DNA of 64,000 nucleotides from Adiantum capillus-veneris. Lineage: Eukaryota; Streptophyta; Polypodiopsida; Polypodiales; Pteridaceae. The stretch spans positions 24,838,769 through 24,902,768 of the forward strand of contig CM043971.1 in NCBI GenBank assembly GCA_014529385.2, in the 5' to 3' direction. The notes beneath the pieces are model-generated. The model saw nothing but the letters and a program-made list of their open reading frames with translations. It was not told where the DNA came from and made no database searches. Position numbers and translations under genes: made by a program. Positions 10,343 to 18,798 of the stretch are shown piece after piece. Numbering within the stretch: the first letter of the stretch is position 1; every line of letters begins with the position of its first letter.

Positions 10343-11259
10343 GAGCTACCATAATGAAATTTCAATTGGCAGATGGGTTCATGGAGAAGCCTCTAGGACT
10401 CTTAGAAAAAGTGATTGTCACTTCGTGTGGGATCGAGTATGAGCATACATTTGCAATAGTCGATTTCGACAAAAAGAACAATTATGAGATCATCTTGGGA
10501 CGACCATTCATGCGACAATTGAAGATGGTCCAAGATTGGGGTTACGACCACATATACCTCAGACATGGCGAGACAACAACTAAAATACACCTGAAAGATC
10601 ATAGCTACAAAGATGTAAACCAAACACCTGTGGAAGAATTTGATTCAGCTACAGTAGCAGGATCCGAACTCTCAGCATGGTTAGGGAAACAAAAAGAGCT
10701 ATGGATGTGTGGAGCTTCACATTGTGGAAGCTTAAGAAAGGGGGAATGCGTCTTAGAAAGAGCGAATGAGGACAAGGAATATATTCCGGAACCTTTCCCT
10801 GAAGATGCCTTGGAACCTCTAGAATGGGAACACATACTAGCAACATTGGATGTTTGTACCATTACAGATAGTCCAACAACAAAATTTTGCGATAAGGATG
10901 GATATGATGTGCTACCCTACTACATGGTAAACATTATACCAGGAGAAGATGAGACGATAGAACCACCGAGAGAAGAAGAGTTTTATAACTCCTCTGAGAA
11001 TCTGGAAGTGAAAAATGATGCAGATAATAATTGTTCAGACAACTCAAGTGACCGTGGGGAGGAAACAGATAATATCAAGTTTTATGATTTTGCTAATCAG
11101 CATCCTAGATGCCAGGTATGCTATAGGAGGAAACGAACAGTAAACAAAGCGAGAGAGAACCTGATGCCTAGGATAAAAGGAAAAAATCACTATTTGATGC
11201 TTGTAAAAGCAGAGGATTGTGCAAAAGATCACATATCGGGAAGATTCTCAAAAGATTGA
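10258..11259 (+). pseudogene. Element A aspartic protease (PR1) and PR-RT linker
   Basis: PR processes the Gag-Pol polyprotein. After another -1 frame change near 10260 the frame reads SGGNSGAGVAIATKEI, then a stop at 10306 where element B has Trp. The catalytic D-S-G-A is N-S-G-A here, so the active-site Asp is lost. KFQLADGFMEKPLG and NYEIILGRPFMRQLKMVQDW follow, the flap and the ILGRPF(M/L) block that ends retropepsins. The remaining ~220 codons are an acidic linker (ALEPLEWEHILATLDVCT; NNCSDNSSDRGEE) ending in EDCAKDHISGRFSKD and a TGA at 11257-11259. Element B has an aligned linker (43487-43987) and an in-frame stop within two codons of the same place. Confidence 0.85.
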
Positions 11260-12606
11260 AAAGAAAGAACTCGAGAGGAAATAAAACAGGTACAAAAAGC
11301 TAAAACAGAAACAAAATCACAAAAATCAAAAAAAGAAACAACAAAAGACCAAGAGTGGACCAAACTAGAGCGTAAACAAAAATACCAAGAACTGAAACAG
11401 TCTTTACGTGAGATATGGACTACTGAAGAAGATAGTGATGGTCAAGGGGGGTCTGAAAAGGGGAACATGAATGTACGATCACACTATCATAAATTTACCA
11501 TCCAGGACAGAAAAATCATCATGACGCCACCGGTCAGGGAAAGAACCAACCAAGAATCTTATGACGGGCCAGAAAATGCAAAAATAATAGATCTTACTGA
11601 ACCAGGTGAAAAGCCTGAGCCGGTCTGTATAGCAAACGATTTAGATCCTGAAGAAGAAGAACGGCTAACACAACTTCTCAATAAGTATAAAGATGTGTTT
11701 GCATGGTCCTACAAAGACCTCAAGGGAGTTTATATATCGATATGCCAACATACAATTCCTTTGAAATTGGATGCCAAACCTAGCAAACAACGTCCTTGTA
11801 CTTATAATAACACATTTGCTAAACGAATCAAAGAGAAGATTGACAAGCTGATGGAAGCTGAATTCATCTATGAAATTGAACATACAGATTGGGTATCACC
11901 CATTGTGGTAGTTTCCAAAAAGAATGGAAAACTGCGAGTATGTGTGAACCTCAAAAAAGTAAATGCAGTCACCATAAGGGATAATTATCCTTTGCCAATC
12001 ACAGAGCATATACTTGAGCGGGTGTCCGGGAAACGAGTTAATTCCTTTCTGGATGGGTTTTTAGGATACAACCAACTGGCAATTGCAAGGGAGGACCAAC
12101 ACAAAACAGTGTTTGCCACAGAATGGGGAATTTATGCGTATCAAGTTATGCCATTTGGCTTAACTAATGCCCCAGCTACCTTCCAACGGTTAATGACGCA
12201 TGTATTCAAAGAATACCTAAGAATATTCTTAGAAATATACATCGATGATCTTTGTGTACACTCTCTTCTACAAGAGGAACATATTGACCATTTGAAAAAG
12301 GTCTTTGAAAAATGCAGGACATATCGAATCTGCCTTAATCCAGAAAAGTGTATCTTTATGGTTAAGCAAGGCCGCATCTTAGGACACATTGTCTCAAGAA
12401 ATGGCATAACCACTGACCTAGACAAAGTCAAAGTCATAATAGACCTACCCAGGCCTACTAATGCGAAACAAGTGCAATCCTTCATGGGACACTGCGGATA
12501 TTATGGAAGATTCATATACATGTATGCGGTTATCGCACAACCTCTATATCATTTGCTAGTCAATTTCAATGGACCGAGGAGTGTGAAACTTCATTCCAAA
12601 AGCTGA
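11260..12606 (+). pseudogene. Element A reverse transcriptase
   Basis: The frame continues without shift from PR1 after the TGA. The first ~70 codons are Lys/Gln-rich, and the first Met is at 11467. RT motifs in order are KRIKEKIDKLMEAEFIYEIE, WVSPIVVVSKKNGKLRVCVN, NYPLPITEHILERV, FATEWGIYAYQVMPFGLTNA, PATFQRLM, the catalytic YIDDLCVHS at about 12238, LNPEKCIF and ILGHIVSRNGITTDLDKV, then FMGHCGYYGRF. The domain is nearly complete and the YxDD box is intact. A frame change at about 12560 (frame 1 to 0) separates it from RNase H. Element B RT (42216-43190) aligns throughout. Confidence 0.92.
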
Positions 12607-13081
12607 AGGAAAACCTTATATCAGTACCTGTACTTAAAGCACTAGATTGGGAAAAGATATTTCATGTTCACATTGATGCTTCTACATATGCAATTGGGAG
12701 TATTCTGTCTCAACCAGGAGACGGAACAATGGATTTTCCAGTTTGTTATGCAAGCCGACAGTTAAACAGTGCGGAAAAGAACTACACAACCACCGAGCGA
12801 GAAGGGTTAGGAATTATTTATGCTGTAAAGAAATTTCGGCATTATTTGCTCGCAAATAAATTTGTGTTCTTCACAGATCATCAAGCTCTTTTGTATCTGG
12901 TAAATAAACCATGCAATGCAGGGAGAATTGTACGCTGGTTTATTATATTTCTAGAGTTTGATTTCACAGTGGTGGTCAAAAAGGGTAAAACCCATCTACG
13001 AGCGGATCATCTTTCAAGGATACACAACGGGGAAGCTCCTGAAGGAGTGGATGATGACATACCAGATGCTTATCTTTTCAA
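12561..13081 (+). pseudogene. Element A RNase H
   Basis: The RT-linked RNase H begins WTEECETSFQKLKENLISVP. It has the catalytic-type HVHIDASTYAIGSILSQPG, then VCYASRQLNSAEKNYTTTER, IIYAVKKFRHYLLANKFVFF, TDHQALLYLV and HLRADHLSRI. The D-A-S, E-R-E and T-D-H-Q-A blocks are all kept. It is in frame 0 and free of stops until 13233. There is no second RNase H, unlike the Tat-like fragments elsewhere in the window. Confidence 0.9.
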
Positions 13082-14668
13082 TGTTGAAATTATACCCAAA
13101 TGGTCTCAGGAAATTGTTAGCATTCTTTCCTTTGGAAGTAGGTTTGATAATATAGAATACAGATCCAAACAACAAACAGTTCGACAAACAAAAAACTTCC
13201 AATTGATTGCAGGACGGCTGTATCATCTAGGATAAGACCAAATCCTACGATTATGTATAAATCCGGAAGAATTCGAGTGCTACCTTGAAGAAGCACATGT
13301 TCAGGATTGTGCATTTCATTGTTCAACAGTGAAAACACGCCAGAGACTGAAACAGTTAGGGGTTTATTGGCCAACTATGTATGCAGACACACATTCTTAT
13401 GTTACCAATTGTACTATATATAGTGCCAAATGACCAGTAGATCACGCGACATTGTTTCAGGTAAACATTGCACCTTCATGGAGTCAATATATCATTGATT
13501 TCCTAACCACCAGGACGTTTCCTGAAAACATAACAAGAGCACGAAAAAGGGCTATAGAGATGGAAGCTCGCGACTTTCAGTTAATTGGGAACCAACTCTA
13601 TAAGCAAGGAAAGGACAATCAACTTAGAATCTGCACAAGTGAAAGCGAATACCTGCTGATTCTAGAACATGCACATAGCGGAATAAGTGGAGGCCATTTT
13701 TTGGGAGATAAGACGGTAAAACTTGTCTTGACCGCAAGAATTTGGTGGCCTACATTGCATATGGATGCTGAAGAGTTTGTAAAGCGTTGTGACGCATGTC
13801 AGCGCACCAAAGTGCCGCTAAAGAGAGATGAGATGCAACTACGGCCAATGATGGGAGCAAGAGCATTTGCAAAATGGGGCATTGATTTTGTGGGACCTAT
13901 CTCACCACCTGCATATCGCACCCATACCCAATATATCATTGTGGCTACAGACTATCTCACAAAATGGCCGGAAGCCAAGGCAATGCAAAAAGCAGATGCA
14001 CGAACCACTGCAAAATTTTTGTATGAGAATTTTTTTGTACGATACGGTTTACCAATAGAAATTGTCAGTGATCGTGGGACACATTTTCTTAATGAATTCA
14101 TTGAATATCTGCTAGAGGAATTCATGGCCATACATAGGAAATCTGCTCCATACCATCCACAGGCAAATGGACAAGCTGAGGCCACAAATAAAACACTATG
14201 CACGGTTCTCACTAAAATAGTGTCAGAGTCAAGAACAGATTGGGATCAGCAGCTACACTCAACCCTATGGGCCTACAGGGTAGCTTACAAAACATCAATA
14301 GGAACAACACCGTACAACATGGTGTTTGGCCTAAATGCTATACTACCCATAGAATTTTTAATTCCAACTCTACGAGTAGCGAAACGCTTAGAATGGACAG
14401 GGCATAAGCTCTCTTCAAGAATAGATGATCTTGAAAAGCTAGATGAACTCCGCTTGAGAGCTGTAGCGTCAATCTATGCTAAAAAGAGAAGACAAAAAGA
14501 GTTTTTTGACAAGCATGTGCGCACTAAAGAGTTCAAAACAGGTGACTATGTACTTGTTTATACTTTGAAGCAACATGCGGACCCTTTGTGATTAATGATC
14601 TATCACAAAGTGGAGTTGTCAAGATTGCTACATTAGCAGGTGAAGAAATGCCGAACTGGCGATTAGTG
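13082..14668 (+). pseudogene. Element A integrase with two tandem HHCC modules
   Basis: Two similar N-terminal zinc units occur in tandem. Unit 1 (about 13190-13431) reads FQLIAGRLYHLG, LRLCINPEE, EEAHVQDCAFHC and GVYWPTMYADTH, with decayed ligands and stops at 13233 and 13432. Unit 2 (about 13590-13812) reads FQLIGNQLYKQGKDNQLRIC, EHAHSGISGGHF, ARIWWPTLHMDAEEF and CDACQRTK, a canonical HHCC. The core follows: FAKWGIDFVGPI, VATDYLTKWPEAKAM, IEIVSDRGTHFLN and YHPQANGQAEATN, so the D,D,E triad is present. LWAYRVAYKTSIGTTPY follows. A GPF module (GPFVINDLSQSG) comes after an internal deletion at about 14580. Element B shares the doubled HHCC. Confidence 0.9.
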
Positions 14669-15351
14669 GATGTCGACTGAAGAAATATCATCTACCACTC
14701 ACACAAGATATGCTTCAACAAATTCATCAAGGAAAACAACGAGTGAAGGAAAAACAGAGAGTACGAGAAGAAGCTCAAGCGGAAGCAAAAGAACGCATTG
14801 CAAAACGAAAACTTCTGCGACAACAACAACAAGGTGAAGCACCATTGCGAATCAATGCCATTTGACTAACAAAGTTGGATGAAGACACAGTGGAACCAAT
14901 AATTGCAGTCAAAGTGGGTAGCAATCAAGTTGAATCGACGGCATTGCTTGATTCTGGAGCTTAAGCAAATTTGATCTCTTACGGATTATACCAACAACTC
15001 AAATCCACAGGTCAACTTCACCCTACTCTTCAAGTGATGGAAAGTATTACATCACACTCGTTGACAACAATGGGTTGGACTATATTGCATGTACAAGTAC
15101 ATCAATATATCTACCCACAGAAATTCTATGTGGTGGCGAATGAAAGCACATAGCACTCAATAATGTTGGGACAACCTTGGCAAAAAGATTACAATGTGCA
15201 GATAGATTGGAATGCAAATGCAGTCAAAATTCAGCATGCACGAGAACAACAGGTAATAGCCTTTGCTCAGCAATACCGGAATAATAAGCTGCAAGCAACG
15301 CAATCACTGGAAAAGAGCCAAAAGCAAGAATGCCACCAAACAACAACATGA
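14669..15351 (+). pseudogene. Second retropepsin-like domain (PR2) after integrase, element A
   Basis: After the integrase GPF module, a Lys/Gln-rich link (KERIAKRKLLRQQQQ) leads to a retropepsin-like fold. The order is EPIIAVKVGSNQVESTALLD, then S-G-A with the DSGA at 14949-14960, a TAA at once after it (14961), and ANLISYGLYQQLKSTG. Then come QVHQYIYPQKFYVVANEST, a stop, and IMLGQPWQKDYNVQIDW, the ILGxPWLxxxxxxIDW end block. This is distinct from PR1, which lies in its normal place 4.6 kb upstream. Element B has the counterpart at 39339-39989 in frame with its integrase, so PR2 was probably a C-terminal extension of the Pol polyprotein. Its role is unknown. Confidence 0.8.
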
Positions 15352-15977
15352 TACCCAAGGCCAACAAAAAGGTAAAAGCAAACCATGTTGACTACATACA
15401 TACGAATTCACCGACCGTAGTGCAAAGATCTAGGTTATCAAAACAAGGGAAACAAGTATGGATGCGGAAGGATAGAAATGACATGGCAGATAAACAACAA
15501 TGCAACGAAAGAATTCAATCGAAGCAGATAGTTCAACCAAAAATCAAGGGCATAAAACAGATATGGATCCCAAAGAAAATGCTCAGCAATAACCCAAATG
15601 TTACTCGCATTTGGATATCGAAACAAAAGCAAAAGGAACTCCCTTCAGTACAAGCAGCAACGGAAGGGAGACAGTTGCATTTGAAAAAGGACAACCGACT
15701 TATGTGGATGCAAATCAACAACAAAACAGTAACAACACAAGAAGTAGCACAACACCTACAAAAACCGGCAAAAACAAACTACCAATGGAAAGCAAAGGAA
15801 ATACGGTCCACGGCCATTCCGGCCAAGCCAATCCTCTCCATAGAAACAACTACGGCTATATCAACAGTAGCGGCAAAGCAATTGCCTGTGGCAAAACAGA
15901 AAATTAAACAGAGAGCAGTACATTTACAACTGTTACTTGCAAAGAAAATAGGAAACATCAACGGAAAATGCCAATAA
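15330..15977 (+). pseudogene. Basic tail with repeated W-(I/M)-x-K motifs, element A
   Basis: This 215-codon Lys/Gln/Asn-rich frame has no recognisable domain. It holds a motif recurring about every 25-40 residues: KQVWMRKDRN, IKQIWIPKKML, TRIWISKQKQ and RLMWMQINN, with a weaker YQWKAKEI. The start overlaps the PR2 frame by about 20 bp in another frame, so a frameshift probably separates them. In element B the stretch after PR2 shows similar units (SQIRVPK and a broken QI-stop-VPK). A repeated basic/aromatic tail may bind nucleic acid, but that is only inference. Translation ends at TAA 15975-15977 and non-coding spacer follows. Confidence 0.55.
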
Positions 15978-17754
15978 GCATCTTGCTTATACCCTTCTCT
16001 TACACAACATTAATTTTTCCATGCATTGACCGAGTATGTATAAAATAGGGCCACATTACAAGGCCAAGCATTAGCACAAATTTTTCAACCTATGCACGAT
16101 ACGTACTCCAAGGCAATACCTTGTCGTCCGAGAGGACTCCGACTAGGAGAGGGGGAGGCATTCTCAAATGCATAACCAATAGCCGAAAGAGAAAAAAAGC
16201 GCATGATTTTTTACTATTTTAAGGGTTGTTGTTTGATTGTGAAATTTTTTGGACCAACCCAAGTATATATGTCCTTATATAGCATGTATCTATAGGTATA
16301 TGGGTCCAAATGCCAAATCAAGCCCCTAGGTGTGTGTATATAAGTAGAAATAGCCATTTTTCGGACAAAATATTGGTAAAACGGAGCAATCCGACCATAA
16401 AAATTGCATGTGAGTGTATATAATGTTTTGCGGTGAGGTTTGTGATTTATTATGATTTTTGGGGATTTTCTGGGTTTGGTTTGCTATTTTTCTTTTAATT
16501 TTGCTAATTTTCTGTAGAAAAACTTCAAAATTACAAAAAGCAGGTCAAAAACGATCGAAATGAAAAACAAAAAATATGGGGATGATCACTGACTATAGAA
16601 AAACCTATGGTACAGTGGGGGTGCAATTATGAGACTGAAGCGGAAAGCGTGTTTTGGCCAGGTTTTGACCGAAATGCCAAATTTCTGGTAAACAGAGCAA
16701 ATGGAGTCCAAATCAAGAAATTTTCGAGCCTAAACCGCATCTCGCAAGAAGTAAGGAGCACATATCAAATTTCATGAAAAGTGGTTTGGGGACCTCCATT
16801 ATAAGAAATTTTCACCTCATTTTTAGCTCATTTTCACTATTGACCTTGTGGAGAGAGCTTCTGCCACCTAGAGCGGACAGATCTTCCAGCAGCTTCTACG
16901 ACATGCACGACCACCCGACGGGCTTCAGACATGAGAGGTAGGCTCACCACCTTGAGATTTTCGCGCATGTTTGTCGTTTTGTCGCGAAAACTAGCGAAGG
17001 GTTCACACACAAAGTGGGCGGTAGAGACCTACAAGTAGAGGCGGCGACCTAATGGCTAACCCAAAAGCAACGAAACTTCATCGGCAACTTCCCCTAGCAT
17101 AGCAGACCAGTCCTGGATGTCCAAAGACAGTAGTAAACCATCGGGAAAAACCCTAATTCCTAGAATCCCGCAAGAGGCCACCAAATGGGGAATCGGCGAA
17201 GAGGCGCTCAAATGCTACCAAAATTCATGGGTAGGAGCATCTCGACATGCTCGACAAGTCTATGTGACCCACATGACCAAAAAGTGACCCGACACTGCAC
17301 TAAATTTCAGAAACGGCATCAAACACACAAAGTGTCAAATAGCTCTTGCGGCTAAACCGCATGCCCGTTTGCCACCAAACTTCACGAGCGGCTTTCCTAG
17401 ACCATCAACAACCAAGTCCTATGGTGGTAGATCACCACAAATCATCAAAGATATGTAAACACAACCACAAGTGCTTCTAGAGCGACAAATTGCCAAATGA
17501 AGCTCCGGTGAAGCCAAAGTCGACAAAACCATACGGCAAGGATCCCCAAGGGATTGGGAAGCTATGGAGACCAACATCAAGAAATTTCATCGCCAAAAAG
17601 CACTCCAAAAGTCAAAAAACGGCTCGGAGGCTCTGAAGTCCACACAGGGAGTTACTTTCTATCCATTTGACTTTCTTGTTGAAATTAGGCTTAAAAGGGA
17701 CTCGGGGGGACCAAGGGTAGGTACTAGGGGCACATTCCATGCAAAAATCATCAG
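15978..17754 (+). other. Element A non-coding spacer between pol and palindrome array
   Basis: The spacer is 1.8 kb without a credible ORF. Short blocks are shared with the element B spacer in the same relative orientation. AAGCAGGTCAAAA lies at 16538-16550 (B: complement of 38187-38199). A TTCACCTCATTT ... CACTA ... GGAGAGAGCT block lies at about 16810-16860 (B: about 37920-37975, minus strand). Conservation of non-coding blocks between diverged copies suggests RNA-level or regulatory constraint. Confidence 0.6.
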
Positions 17755-17780
17755 GAGACATCCTACGCGTAGGATGTCTC
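17755..17780 (+). repeat. Palindrome A1
   Basis: Arms AGACATCCTAC and GTAGGATGTCT surround a GC centre, a perfect 24-bp palindrome that extends one more base pair on each side (G...C) to 26 bp. Confidence 0.97.
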
Positions 17781-18038
17781 AAGGAAATTTCTGGGCGCAG
17801 ATCCCAACATTTTTTATCACACACATTTTCTGAATGACCTTTACAGCCTATCCACCAACTTTCATCACATTTTGACCAAAATTGACCTCATACGCCTGAA
17901 AAACGCAAAGTTAGGGTATAGATGCAAAAATGGGCCATGGACTTACCAAATCTTGTCCAAATCACATGGAACTTGCACAACACATTCACAAACACATCAC
18001 CAACCAATCTGTGTGGTCAGAAGCAAAAATTGGTGAAG

Positions 18039-18064
18039 TAGACATCCTACACGTAGGATGTCTA
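18039..18064 (+). repeat. Palindrome A2
   Basis: It has the same 11-bp arms as A1 with centre AC, which is not self-complementary, and one extra T...A pair outside. Confidence 0.97.
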
Positions 18065-18325
18065 TTTGACTTTTTTTGCCTGCAGAGGATGTTTGTCCAT
18101 TCCAAATCCAATCACATCATCATCAAGAGCTCATATACCAATTTTGAAGCCATTCTAATCATTTTTGACCCCCAACACCTTCAAAAATCCACTTTTTGAG
18201 CCCAAAAACACTACACAAGCTCTTGCAAGCATCAATCCTTGTCCAAATCCAAATCCAAGAGCATAGCCATGTTCCATAGGCCAAGGACTACCCACAGAAC
18301 AAATCTCATGTCATTTTGATGAAAA

Positions 18326-18349
18326 AGACATCCTACTCGTAGGATGTCT
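18326..18349 (+). repeat. Palindrome A3
   Basis: It has the same 11-bp arms as A1 with centre TC. Only the two central bases vary between copies. Confidence 0.97.
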
Positions 18350-18609
18350 CCAGCATAATTTAGACTTTCTGTGCAAAGAGTGACATCATGGAAGCCAATA
18401 CCATGGTGCAATGAGCCCATATACCAATTTTCAACCCATTTGGACATCAATTGCTACCTGTTATGTACTTTCTACTCAAATTGGGACATAAAGCCTGAAT
18501 CAGCCCAAAAAATCCACTTTTGATATCCAAATCCATATCCAAGCACATAGCTATGTTCCATAAGCCATGCACTACCAGCATGTCAAGTATCAACTAATTA
18601 TGATGAATA

Positions 18610-18633
18610 AGACATCCTACGCGTAGGATGTCT
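18610..18633 (+). repeat. Palindrome A4
   Basis: It has the same arms and GC centre as A1. It is the copy nearest ORF3, ending 165 bp before the ORF3 ATG. Confidence 0.97.
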
Positions 18634-18744
18634 AATTGGAAAATTTTGGCCAGATTTGCACTGTGAGCACATGCACAGCTTCACAACTTTCTTTTAAGCT
18701 TTATTTTCAATTTTCAAGTCATTTGGATAGATAAAACTCAGTTT

Positions 18745-18793
18745 CTCAGCTAATATGCAAAAAATGCTAATTTCGGACTACTAAGTGCAACAG
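18745..18793 (+). promoter_or_regulatory. Candidate 3' splice site for ORF3, element A
   Basis: A U/A-rich tract with branch-point-like TACTAAG (18779-18785) ends in GCAACAG at 18787-18793, followed by 5 nt and the ORF3 ATG at 18799. Element B has TCTCCTAATAG followed by exactly 5 nt and its ATG. A subgenomic spliced RNA, as used for retroviral env, is the inferred purpose. Confidence 0.45.
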
Positions 18794-18798
18794 GATCT

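Larger units (their letters stand above)
17755..18700 (+). repeat. Tandem ~285-bp repeat array with a conserved palindrome per unit (element A)
   Basis: Four palindromes sit 284, 286 and 284 bp apart. Between them the units are diverged but still alignable. For example, CATAGCCATGTTCCATAGGC at about 18260 matches CATAGCTATGTTCCATAAGC at about 18550, and CATATACCAATTTT occurs at about 18133 and 18419. The palindrome arms are identical in all four units while the flanks have drifted, which points to selection on the arms or to recent local homogenisation. Confidence 0.9.

Noticed and set aside
17755-18633. CRISPR-like array of regularly spaced palindromic repeats
   Set aside because: The spacing of ~285 bp, alignable spacers, plant retroelement context and absence of cas genes rule out CRISPR. 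It is a tandem repeat with a palindromic core.
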